Origin: Paratractidigestivibacter sp963658035
GTDB taxonomy: Bacteria > Actinomycetota > Coriobacteriia > Coriobacteriales > Atopobiaceae
DNA length: 5,030 bases
NCBI GenBank assembly: GCA_963658035.1
Contig: CAVKOL010000161.1
Coordinates: 1 to 5,030, forward strand
Reading direction: 5' to 3'
How positions within the stretch are numbered: the first letter of the stretch is position 1; every line of letters begins with the position of its first letter. Shown piece by piece: positions 1 to 5,030 of the stretch. The notes beneath the pieces were generated by a model. That model saw only the letters and a program-made list of their open reading frames with translations, was not told the origin of the DNA and did no database searches. The translations under genes and the position numbers were made by a program.

Positions 1-17
1 AATCTTGGCTTTCTCAT
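1..17 (-). CDS. Possible start of a divergent minus-strand gene (5 codons visible)
   Basis: On the minus strand an ATG begins at position 17 and is followed by codons for M-R-K-P-R before the window ends. The evidence that this is a real start is a strong Shine-Dalgarno match, GGGAGGA, at 32-26 on the minus strand, with 8 nt between it and the ATG. No function can be given from five residues. If real, the gene is transcribed away from the polysaccharide operon, so 18-266 would be a divergent promoter region, a place where a regulator of the cluster is often encoded; that role is a guess. The alternative is a chance SD-ATG pair. Confidence 0.33.
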
Positions 18-25
18 CCCCACAA

Positions 26-32
26 TCCTCCC
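26..32 (-). promoter_or_regulatory. Ribosome binding site for the putative minus-strand gene
   Basis: Read on the minus strand this is GGGAGGA, a near-consensus Shine-Dalgarno sequence 8 nt before the ATG at 17. It is the main argument for a gene leaving the left edge. Confidence 0.4.
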
Positions 33-59
33 AGAAAGCTGTTCCAAACCTAAAGCTCA

Positions 60-88
60 AGTATGCTGCCGAGACAAGCCGGCGGCAA
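60..88 (-). promoter_or_regulatory. Weak candidate promoter for the putative minus-strand gene
   Basis: On the minus strand TTGCCG (88-83) is followed after 17 nt by CATACT (65-60). Each hexamer matches the sigma-70/sigma-A consensus at 4 of 6 positions. It lies about 43 nt upstream of the putative ATG at 17. A match this loose can occur by chance. Confidence 0.17.
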
Positions 89-128
89 ACCCTTCTAGGC
101 GAACGCGGGGGCACATTTAACAAACGGT

Positions 129-140
129 CTTTCGCGAAAG
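129..140. repeat. Perfect 12-bp palindrome, possible operator
   Basis: CTTTCGCGAAAG is fully self-complementary. It is flanked by GTCT (127-130) and AGAC (142-145), which could extend the symmetry with one offset base. It is not followed by a T run, so it does not look like a terminator. Its place between two apparently divergent transcription units would suit the binding site of a dimeric regulator. No regulator family is assigned. Confidence 0.35.
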
Positions 141-214
141 CAGACGTTATCGAAGGCAGAAATGGTTTTGCTGGGCACGAACCGTTAGCAGGCTGCGCTC
201 ATGACATGTATCGC

Positions 215-243
215 TTATCATTTAGGAGTTTGATTCTTAAATT
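215..243 (+). promoter_or_regulatory. Weak candidate promoter for the glycosyltransferase operon
   Basis: TTATCA (215-220) and TAAATT (238-243) are 17 nt apart and match the -35 and -10 consensus at 4 of 6 positions each. Transcription would begin near 250, leaving a leader of about 17 nt that still contains the ribosome binding site at 258-264. The operon could equally be transcribed from elsewhere. Confidence 0.2.
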
Positions 244-257
244 GCGTTTGCATTAGC

Positions 258-264
258 AAGGGGG
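258..264 (+). promoter_or_regulatory. Ribosome binding site of the first glycosyltransferase
   Basis: AAGGGGG lies 2 nt before the ATG at 267. The spacing is short but the purine run is clear, and it supports the ATG at 267 as the start. Confidence 0.55.
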
Positions 265-266
265 CT

Positions 267-956
267 ATGTTGAGTAAAGTTCTGGCTATTGTGCCTGCAT
301 ACAATGAGGAAGGCTCATTGCCTGCCACAATTGCTGAGCTGACAAAGGTCGCTCCAAGTATTGATTATCTTGTCGTTAACGACGGTTCGCGTGATAAAAC
401 CGCCGAGCTGTGCCAGGCCAATGGCTACAACTTTGTGAGCCACCCGACTAACCTCGGCCTTACAGCCGGTGTTCAAACCGGCATGAAGTACGCCTTGCGC
501 CACGGCTACGACATGGCCATTCAATTCGATGCCGACGGACAACACGATCCTGCCTATATCGATGACCTTGTGCATAAGATGGAGTCTTCGGGCGCCGATA
601 TTGTCATCGGCTCGCGTTTTGTGACAGAGGAGAAGCCCAGCAGTCTTCGAATGCTGGGGTCTAATCTTATTTCGGGCATGATTAAGCTGACCTGCGGAAA
701 AAGAATCATGGATCCCACCTCTGGCATGAGGCTGTATAACCTGCGCTCAATCGAGATGTTCGCAACGCAAGGTTGGGTATCTCCGGAACCCGATACACTT
801 GCTTGCCTCATTAGGAAGGGCTTTGTTGTCGAGGAAGTGCAGGTGACCATGCGCGAGCGCTCGGCAGGGGAGAGCTATCTCAATCTTTCTCGTTCAATCA
901 GCTACATGCTTAACACCTGCACATCGATTCTTTTTTCTCAGTGGTTTAGGAGCTAA
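267..956 (+). CDS. Family 2 glycosyltransferase, polyprenyl-phosphate-sugar synthase (DPM1-like)
   Basis: This 229-residue protein is a GT-A fold, inverting family 2 glycosyltransferase. Visible motifs in order are VPAYNEE (9-15) and VVNDGSRDKT (36-45) for nucleotide binding, DADGQHDP (88-95) as the metal-binding DxD region, GSRF (115-118), DPTSGMRLY (149-157) and a basic loop MRERSAGESY (195-204). This set is typical of dolichyl- or undecaprenyl-phosphate mannose/glucose/GlcNAc synthases, which move a sugar from a nucleotide donor to polyprenyl phosphate on the cytoplasmic face of the membrane. There is no C-terminal transmembrane pair. The only hydrophobic stretch is a helix-like end at about 208-226, so membrane anchoring may come from the DUF2304 protein encoded next. 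The stop is 2 nt before that gene's GTG, and the downstream ribosome binding site lies inside this gene's last codons, which suggests translational coupling. The gene is visibly AT-richer than those from 2000 onward. The donor sugar cannot be read from the sequence. Confidence 0.9.
   Translation: MLSKVLAIVPAYNEEGSLPATIAELTKVAPSIDYLVVNDGSRDKTAELCQANGYNFVSHPTNLGLTAGVQTGMKYALRHGYDMAIQFDADGQHDPAYIDDLVHKMESSGADIVIGSRFVTEEKPSSLRMLGSNLISGMIKLTCGKRIMDPTSGMRLYNLRSIEMFATQGWVSPEPDTLACLIRKGFVVEEVQVTMRERSAGESYLNLSRSISYMLNTCTSILFSQWFRS
948..952 (+). promoter_or_regulatory. Ribosome binding site inside the previous gene, for the DUF2304 gene
   Basis: AGGAG overlaps the last two codons of the first glycosyltransferase and stands 6 nt before a GTG at 959. 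It fixes the GTG as the start of the DUF2304 gene and points to coupled translation of the two proteins. Confidence 0.7.
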
Positions 957-958
957 CC

Positions 959-1151
959 GTGACGATTAATCTTCGGATCTTCCTTGTGTTTGGTGCTGCG
1001 CTGCTGCTAGTTATGGTCACGCGTAAAATCAAGAAGTCCCAGTTCGAGACGCAAGATACGTTCTTTTGGCTTGGACTATCTATCTTGCTTATTANNNNNN
1101 NNNNNNNNNNNNNNNNNNNNNNNNNNNNNTGCCCTTAAGGATAAGAAATAG
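959..1151 (+). CDS. DUF2304-type small membrane protein, interrupted by a sequence gap
   Basis: Starting at GTG 959, 45 residues are readable before the N run. They form a hydrophobic helix (about 6-20, FLVFGAALLLVMVTRKIKKS in part), a basic loop, the motif TQDTFFWLGL (31-40) and the start of a second helix. This matches the N-terminus of DUF2304 proteins, which have two or three membrane helices and usually about 110-125 residues. After the gap the codons A-L-K-D-K-K followed by TAG (1149-1151) fit the charged tail of that family. The two sides are in different frames with the gap as drawn, so the gene is probably intact in the organism and about 60 residues are missing from the sequence. 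DUF2304 genes commonly sit beside DPM1-like glycosyltransferases. In streptococcal group A carbohydrate synthesis a comparable small membrane protein (GacJ) assists the GT2 enzyme GacI; I recall this and cannot verify the homology here. Family assignment is good; the role is inferred. Confidence 0.75.
1095..1129. other. Assembly gap: 35 unknown bases
   Basis: A run of 35 N lies inside the DUF2304 gene. Its length is not compatible with a continuous reading frame between the family-like N-terminal half (codons from 959) and the family-like tail (codons from 1131). Read literally, the frame would stop at TAA 1136-1138 after only 59 residues. The true missing sequence is more likely to be about 180-200 nt, judging by the usual family length. 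Confidence 0.9.
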
Positions 1152-1187
1152 TGGCCTGCACATGTCTTTGATTTATTCCTGAGCAAC

Positions 1188-1193
1188 GAAGGA
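1188..1193 (+). promoter_or_regulatory. Ribosome binding site deciding the start of the second glycosyltransferase
   Basis: GAAGGA is 9 nt before the ATG at 1203. Two in-frame TTG codons at 1197 and 1200 are only 3 and 6 nt away, so the ATG is preferred. Confidence 0.6.
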
Positions 1194-1202
1194 CCCTTGT
1201 TG

Positions 1203-2006
1203 ATGACCTCGAAATTTACTGCGAAAGACCACTCGTTTGTTTTATGCGCTTATGGCGAGTCTCCTTATTTGGAGGATTGTTTGCAGTCGCTGTTGGCCCA
1301 AACCGTAAAAACGAGCTATGCCATCGCGACCACAACCCCTAACGGCCACATTGAAGACGTGGCAAAAAAGTACGGCGTCTCGCTGTACGTCAACGAGGGA
1401 AAGCCCGGCATCGCTCATGACTGGAACTGCGCGGTGGCGCACTGCTCCACCGCGTTGGTGACCATTGCCCACCAAGACGATGTCTACATGCCTCAGTATG
1501 TCGAGCGGATGCTCGAAGCAATGAACAACGCGACCGATCCGTTGATTTTCTTCTCCGATTATGGCGAGCTAAGAAACGGCGAGGAGGTCGACTCAAGCAA
1601 GCTGCTTGGCGTCAAGCGAATGCTGCTGTCCCAAATTCAGAAGAAGGGGAGTGTGAGCAAGCGCTCTCAAAAGCGCCGCCTCATCGCGGTAGGGTCAGCG
1701 ATTTGCTGCCCCTCGGTTACCTATAACGTGCCCGTTCTTCCTAACCCGCTTTTTCTTGAGGGCATGAAATCTAATCTGGACTGGGAAGCATGGGAGAGGT
1801 TCTCGCTGCTTGACGGCTCTTTTGTGTATGCCGATCAGATTCTTATGCGACACCGTATCCATGAGGGGTCCGAGACCTCGCATCTTATTCGTGATAACAC
1901 GCGAACCGCCGAGGACCTGGCCATGCTTCAAAAGTTTTGGCCCAAGCCCATTGCCAGCCTTATTAACAAGGCCTATGGCTCGGGGCAGAAGAGCAATGAG
2001 CTTTAA
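1203..2006 (+). CDS. Family 2 glycosyltransferase
   Basis: The 267-residue protein is a GT-A fold enzyme of family 2, likely adding one sugar to the lipid-linked repeat unit in the cytoplasm. Motifs seen are SFVLCAYGES (11-20) at the nucleotide-binding start of the fold, CLQSLLAQT (26-34), AHQDDVY (89-95) carrying the metal-binding acidic pair, FFSDYGE (116-122), NLDWEAWERFS (191-201) in the position of the catalytic base, and MRHRIHEGSET (215-225), a conserved tail motif in this subgroup. There is no membrane segment. A basic stretch at about 148-160 may help membrane contact. ATG 1203 is chosen over the upstream TTG codons at 1197 and 1200 because of ribosome binding site spacing. A 51-nt spacer separates it from the DUF2304 stop, the widest gap in the operon, with no terminator in it. 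Donor and acceptor are unknown. Confidence 0.88.
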   Translation: MTSKFTAKDHSFVLCAYGESPYLEDCLQSLLAQTVKTSYAIATTTPNGHIEDVAKKYGVSLYVNEGKPGIAHDWNCAVAHCSTALVTIAHQDDVYMPQYVERMLEAMNNATDPLIFFSDYGELRNGEEVDSSKLLGVKRMLLSQIQKKGSVSKRSQKRRLIAVGSAICCPSVTYNVPVLPNPLFLEGMKSNLDWEAWERFSLLDGSFVYADQILMRHRIHEGSETSHLIRDNTRTAEDLAMLQKFWPKPIASLINKAYGSGQKSNEL

Positions 2007-2036
2007 CGTCTGCTGTCTTATGTTGAAATGAGTGGC

Positions 2037-3017
2037 ATGGATATCTTTTATACCGTCGACGACAACTTTGTGCCGCAGCTCGCGGCCAACATCTGCTCTG
2101 CCTGCGAGAACCACCCCCAGGCAGGCGACCTTGTCTTCCATATTTTCTCAAAGGAAATCTCGGCGTCCAACCAAGAAGCCCTAAAAGTGTTCGTGGACGG
2201 CTACGGTCAGGGCATCGTGTTCTACGACATCTCCGGCTTCATGGACGCGCTCGGCTTTGAGTTCGACACCGCTGGTTGGAACGAGATCGTTTTGGCCCGC
2301 CTGCTCATGGCCGAGTTTCTCCCCAACGACCTCAATAGGGTCATCTACCTGGACGCGGACACCCTCGTGCTTGGCGATATCGCCGACATGTGGAACCAAG
2401 ACCTTGGTGAGAAGACCCTCGGCATGGTCTGCGAGCCCACGGCCGACCGCGCCCGCCGCGCGAGTCTTGGCATCGGCGGCTACAACTACCACAACGCTGG
2501 TGTTCTTCTCGTCGACCTTGGCAAGTGGCGCTCTTGCGGCTACCAGAAGAAGATCTTGTCTTTTTGCCAAGAGAACGCCGGTAAGCTCTTTGCCAATGAC
2601 CAGGACGCGCTCAACGTGGTTCTTAAGGACGACATCAAGACCTTGAGCCCGCGCTTCGACTATTCGAACGTTTTCGACTACTATTCATATAAATTCTTGA
2701 ACAAGTTGATGCCCGGTTTCGCAACGCAGGAAGACTACGACTCCTCTAAGAAGCACCCGGTCGTGGTCCATTTCCTTGGCGAGGAGCGTCCCTGGCGAGA
2801 GGGCAACACGCACCGCTTCAACGCCGATTACCACCGCTACCTTAAGAAGACGCCCTGGGCAAACACCCAAAACGAGGGTGGTTGGGGCGCCTACTTTGTC
2901 GCCTGGCGCATCTTTAACGGCGTGACGAAGCCTTTCCCGCAGGTTCGCTACGCGATCATCAACTCGCTTATCCCCGCCTTTATGAAATACCGCGCATCGA
3001 AGAGGAAATCTGCCTAG
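2037..3017 (+). CDS. Family 8 glycosyltransferase (LgtC/GspA-like)
   Basis: This 326-residue protein belongs to family 8, retaining GT-A enzymes that mostly use UDP-galactose or UDP-glucose. Motifs are IFYTVDDNF (3-11), LARLLMAEFLP (86-96), RVIYLDADTLVLGDI (101-115) with the metal-binding DxD at D106/D108, YHNAGVLLVDLGKW (151-164), NDQDALN (187-193) and HFLGEERPW (245-253), where H245 would be the third metal ligand and the sequence resembles the family's H-x-x-G-x-x-K-P-W. All expected catalytic elements are present. The C-terminal 40 residues are hydrophobic and basic (KYRASKRK near the end), as in family members that bind the membrane peripherally. The start is uncertain: ATG 2028 would add M-S-G, but neither ATG has a good ribosome binding site. 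I prefer 2037 because homologues usually begin right at the first strand. It follows the previous stop by 30 nt and ends 1 nt before the next start. Confidence 0.9.
   Translation: MDIFYTVDDNFVPQLAANICSACENHPQAGDLVFHIFSKEISASNQEALKVFVDGYGQGIVFYDISGFMDALGFEFDTAGWNEIVLARLLMAEFLPNDLNRVIYLDADTLVLGDIADMWNQDLGEKTLGMVCEPTADRARRASLGIGGYNYHNAGVLLVDLGKWRSCGYQKKILSFCQENAGKLFANDQDALNVVLKDDIKTLSPRFDYSNVFDYYSYKFLNKLMPGFATQEDYDSSKKHPVVVHFLGEERPWREGNTHRFNADYHRYLKKTPWANTQNEGGWGAYFVAWRIFNGVTKPFPQVRYAIINSLIPAFMKYRASKRKSA
3002..3006 (+). promoter_or_regulatory. Ribosome binding site of the third family 2 glycosyltransferase
   Basis: GAGGA lies within the last codons of the family 8 gene, 12 nt before ATG 3019. 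The spacing is on the long side. With only 1 nt between stop and start, coupled translation or reinitiation is likely. Confidence 0.5.
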
Positions 3018-3018
3018 C

Positions 3019-3951
3019 ATGACCGTTGACAGCAAAGCAACCGGTAAGGTCTGCGTCGTTCTTCCCACGTACAACGGCGCAAAATACCTGGCCAACCAGC
3101 TCGATAGCATTTTGGGACAGACCTACGAAAACATCGAGGTTTACCTTCGCGACGACGGCTCTACCGATTCGACCGAGGAAATCATTCGCAAGTACGCGTC
3201 CACCTACGATAACGTGCACTTTATTGAGGACGACCTTGGAAACCTCAACTGCCCGGCCAGCTTCTACGAGATAATCCGCCGAGCAGAGCCCTGCGACTAC
3301 TACGCTTTTGCCGATCAAGACGACATCTGGGAAGCCGAGAAGGTCAAAAGGGCCGTCGACGCTCTTTCTGCCCTCGAGGACGGCGTGCCCGGCGTCTATT
3401 ATTCTTCCTTCACCTATGTCGACGCCGACGGCACGTTTATCAGGGAGGCCGCGCAGCAGGATGCAAAGACTCCCTTTGTGCGCACGCTGTTCTACACGCC
3501 GGGCCTCGGCTTCACGATCGCCTTCAACAGGCGGGCATGCGAGGAGTTCATCCTCAACGTCGAGACCGGCCCCGAGATGCACGACAGGTGGATGCTCAGG
3601 TGCGGCTCGGCTTTTGGCCGCGTGATTTACGACCCCGTGCCCACGGCCAAGCACGTCAGGCACGAGAGCGCCGTCACGGCAGGCGACAACCGCTACATCG
3701 ATCTTCTCGGCTACTTCATCAAAGAAGAGCTCTTTGGCACGAAATCGCGCGAGGAAAGCGATCGCCTTGCCCACTTCTATCAGGTCTTTGGCGATAAGCT
3801 CTCGGCCGATCAAAAAGAGGCTATGGAGCTTTTTGCCAACAGCCGCGGTTTTACCGCAAGGCTTAAGAAGGTCTTCTATCCGCAAACCCTGCGCCCGACC
3901 AAGGCCGGCGACCTCGTGTTGAGGGTGCTGTTCCTGTTTGGCCGCGCCTAG
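3019..3951 (+). CDS. Family 2 glycosyltransferase, rhamnosyltransferase-like (RfbF/RgpB type)
   Basis: The 310-residue protein shows the classic family 2 order: VVLPTYNGAKYL (13-24), LRDDGSTDST (43-52), FADQDDIW (97-104) with the metal-binding acidic residues, GLGFTIAFNR (162-171) at the acceptor side, and HDRW (188-191) with D189 as the likely catalytic base. RHESAVTAGDN (214-224) and the tail LRPTKAGDLVLRVLFLFGR (291-309) resemble the conserved ends of dTDP-rhamnosyl transferases of O-antigen, capsule and rhamnan pathways. That resemblance is the reason for the rhamnosyl suggestion; donor choice in family 2 cannot be proved from motifs, and galactofuranosyl or glucosyl transfer remains possible. 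The final hydrophobic-basic segment may attach the enzyme to the membrane. The start is clear from alignment of the first strand and from ATG 3019 following the previous stop by 1 nt. The flippase follows 30 nt downstream. Confidence 0.9.
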   Translation: MTVDSKATGKVCVVLPTYNGAKYLANQLDSILGQTYENIEVYLRDDGSTDSTEEIIRKYASTYDNVHFIEDDLGNLNCPASFYEIIRRAEPCDYYAFADQDDIWEAEKVKRAVDALSALEDGVPGVYYSSFTYVDADGTFIREAAQQDAKTPFVRTLFYTPGLGFTIAFNRRACEEFILNVETGPEMHDRWMLRCGSAFGRVIYDPVPTAKHVRHESAVTAGDNRYIDLLGYFIKEELFGTKSREESDRLAHFYQVFGDKLSADQKEAMELFANSRGFTARLKKVFYPQTLRPTKAGDLVLRVLFLFGRA

Positions 3952-3970
3952 GTTCACCTCTCGATTATTT

Positions 3971-3974
3971 GGAG
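3971..3974 (+). promoter_or_regulatory. Ribosome binding site supporting a TTG start of the flippase
   Basis: GGAG stands 7 nt before TTG 3982, in the 30-nt spacer after the preceding stop. No in-frame ATG or GTG lies between that stop and the TTG, so this site decides the start. Confidence 0.65.
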
Positions 3975-3981
3975 CAAACGC

Positions 3982-5030
3982 TTGAGTTCTTCGTCTAAAG
4001 CCCTTTCCATCGAGCAGAGCATCCTGTGGAACTCGGTTGGCTCGATGGTCTATCTAGTTTGCAACTGGCTGACCACGGTTCTGGTGGTTGTCCTGGGTTC
4101 CGACATCTCTGCATCGGGTAGCCTTGCGGTCGCCATGTCTGTGGGCAACATCTACGCGACCATCGTGTTGCTGCGCGCTCGCCCCGTGCAGGTCTCCGAG
4201 ACCTATCCAAATCTCACTACCGGGCATTTTATTGCCCAGCGTATCCTTGCCCTGGTGCTGGCTACCGTGTTTTGCCTGGTCTACGGCCTGGTTTCGGTTT
4301 CGTCGTCGGATTATCTGGTGGTGGCCTGCTACTGCCTGTTCAAAGCCGCCGATTCCTTCGTTGACGTTTTGCACGGCATCGACCAGATTAATTCGCGCCT
4401 CGACTACGCCGCGATCTCCCAGGTGCTTCGCGGTGTCGGCCTGCTTGTCGGTTTCGCTATTGGCTTGGTGTTCTTCAAGAGCCTCTTTGTCGCCATCTTG
4501 TTCATGGCGCTTATCTCGCTTGTGGTCGTTTTCGCTTTCGACTTCCCGGTGGCCGCCCGATTTGGCTCTATTCTCCCTAAGTTCGAGAAGGACCAGCTGC
4601 TCTACTTGTGCAAAATCTGCTTCCCGGGCTTCATCGCCTCGCTTGCGTGCACGACGGTCGTGAGCCTGACCAGGCAGTTTTACGGGCTTTCCTACGGCAA
4701 CGAGCAGCTGGGCATCTACGCCGCCGTCGCGACCCCCACGGCCGTGGTGCAGGCGCTCGTCACCTATCTCTACGCCCCGTTGCTTGGCCCCCTTGCCAAG
4801 AGCTGGCAGGACAATCGCATGGACCAGATCGTCTCGACCATCAAGAAGGTCTTCATTGCCGTAGCTGCGGCGACGTTTGTCTGCGTCGTGGGCGGCATCT
4901 TGGCCGGCGAGCCGGTGCTTACCTTGATTTACGGCGAGCAGATCGGCGCGCACTCCTCCTATTTGGCCCTCATGCTTGTGGCCACGGCTCTCACGGGCCT
5001 GATGTTCTTCTCGATTGACCTGGCCATTTC
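3982..5030 (+). CDS. Wzx-type polysaccharide flippase (MOP superfamily), cut by the right edge
   Basis: An uninterrupted frame runs from TTG 3982 to the window end, giving 349 residues of a protein whose family is usually about 430-500 long. It is a multi-pass membrane protein: hydrophobic segments are visible at about 20-38, 43-63, 84-104, 108-128, 149-165, 167-187, 211-228, 241-265, 288-307 and 325-347, about ten of the usual 12-14. The N-terminus (SIEQSILWNSVGSMVYLVCNW in part, 8-28) and the region SLTRQFYGLSYGNEQLGIYA in part (227-246) are typical of O-antigen and capsule repeat-unit flippases. Its role is to move the undecaprenyl-diphosphate-linked oligosaccharide from the cytoplasmic to the outer face of the membrane. 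The TTG start is supported by a ribosome binding site at 3971-3974; the first in-frame ATG (4042-4044) would remove the conserved N-terminal amphipathic part. Some such proteins act on teichuronic acids or lipid II, but the flanking glycosyltransferases favour a repeat-unit flippase. Confidence 0.88.
   Translation, partial: MSSSSKALSIEQSILWNSVGSMVYLVCNWLTTVLVVVLGSDISASGSLAVAMSVGNIYATIVLLRARPVQVSETYPNLTTGHFIAQRILALVLATVFCLVYGLVSVSSSDYLVVACYCLFKAADSFVDVLHGIDQINSRLDYAAISQVLRGVGLLVGFAIGLVFFKSLFVAILFMALISLVVVFAFDFPVAARFGSILPKFEKDQLLYLCKICFPGFIASLACTTVVSLTRQFYGLSYGNEQLGIYAAVATPTAVVQALVTYLYAPLLGPLAKSWQDNRMDQIVSTIKKVFIAVAAATFVCVVGGILAGEPVLTLIYGEQIGAHSSYLALMLVATALTGLMFFSIDLAI

Larger units (their letters stand above)
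18..266. other. Non-coding, probably divergent intergenic region
   Basis: No gene is supported in these 249 bases. The longest plus-strand open frame (5-256) starts on a TTG without a ribosome binding site, and its translation has no recognisable motif and an unbiased composition. The stretch holds a perfect palindrome (129-140), weak promoter-like pairs on both strands, and the ribosome binding site of the first glycosyltransferase. No terminator hairpin followed by a T run was seen, and no transcription-antitermination (ops/JUMPstart) motif was recognised. Confidence 0.5.

Noticed and set aside
127..145. Palindrome as an intrinsic terminator or riboswitch stem
   Set aside because: No T run follows on either side and no further conserved helices could be recognised around it.
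5..256. Plus-strand open frame of 83 codons
   Set aside because: It starts on TTG with no ribosome binding site, has no motif or hydrophobic pattern, and overlaps what looks like a regulatory region.
1152..1202. Possible terminator or second promoter in the widest spacer of the operon
   Set aside because: No hairpin plus T run and no convincing -35/-10 pair was seen, so the genes on both sides are kept in one operon.
2020..2031. Three-codon frame ATG-TTG-AAA-TGA whose stop overlaps ATG 2028, as a possible leader peptide
   Set aside because: No ribosome binding site precedes it and a four-nucleotide overlap of this size easily arises by chance.
2980..3957. Long minus-strand open frame opposite the third family 2 gene
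   Set aside because: It is antisense to a gene with complete glycosyltransferase motifs; its translation is a valine/alanine-rich shadow typical of the opposite strand of GC-rich coding sequence.
4088..4663. Plus-strand frame of 191 codons within the flippase region
   Set aside because: It is a shifted frame of the flippase; its serine/arginine-rich translation has no family features.
4054..4953. Long minus-strand open frame of 299 codons opposite the flippase
   Set aside because: The plus-strand frame from 3982 encodes a clear multi-pass flippase; the minus frame is rich in D, H, R and Q, as expected for the antisense of membrane-helix codons.
1..5030. CRISPR array, tRNA, insertion sequence or defence system
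   Set aside because: No direct-repeat array, tRNA-like cloverleaf, transposase motif or terminal inverted repeat was seen; all coding space is explained by glycan genes.

Overview
The window is part of a surface-polysaccharide (capsule or teichoic-acid-like cell-wall glycan) biosynthesis cluster from a bacterium. Moderately high GC in most genes, TTG/GTG starts, tight gene packing and the style of the glycosyltransferases suggest an actinobacterium of the Coriobacteriia type (Collinsella/Olsenella-like). A Firmicute with similar loci cannot be excluded. The organism call is inference; there is no rRNA or other marker gene here.

Layout. Positions 1-17 may hold the first codons of a minus-strand gene leaving the window on the left, judged from a strong ribosome binding site and ATG. 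Positions 18-266 contain no gene I can support and look like a divergent regulatory region, with a perfect 12-bp palindrome at 129-140. From 267 everything reads on the plus strand. The order is: a DPM1-like family 2 glycosyltransferase (267-956); a small DUF2304-type membrane protein (959-1151) broken by a run of N (1095-1129); a second family 2 glycosyltransferase (1203-2006); a family 8 glycosyltransferase (2037-3017); a third family 2 glycosyltransferase of the rhamnosyltransferase-like type (3019-3951); and a Wzx-type flippase (from 3982, cut by the right edge).

Spacing is 1-51 nt throughout, with no visible terminator, so the six plus-strand genes are probably one operon. The likely division of work is as follows. 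The two later family 2 enzymes and the family 8 enzyme add sugars to an undecaprenyl-diphosphate-linked repeat unit at the cytoplasmic face. The flippase moves the finished unit across the membrane. The first enzyme with its DUF2304 partner is best read as a polyprenyl-phosphate-sugar synthase, whose product would serve a side-branch decoration outside the cell. The initiating sugar-phosphate transferase, the polymerase, the ligase and any GT-C enzyme that would use the polyprenyl-phosphate sugar are not in this window.

I did not find a clearly new system. The points most worth a second look are the collapsed sequence gap in the DUF2304 gene, the divergent left edge with its palindrome, and the synthase/DUF2304 pairing.
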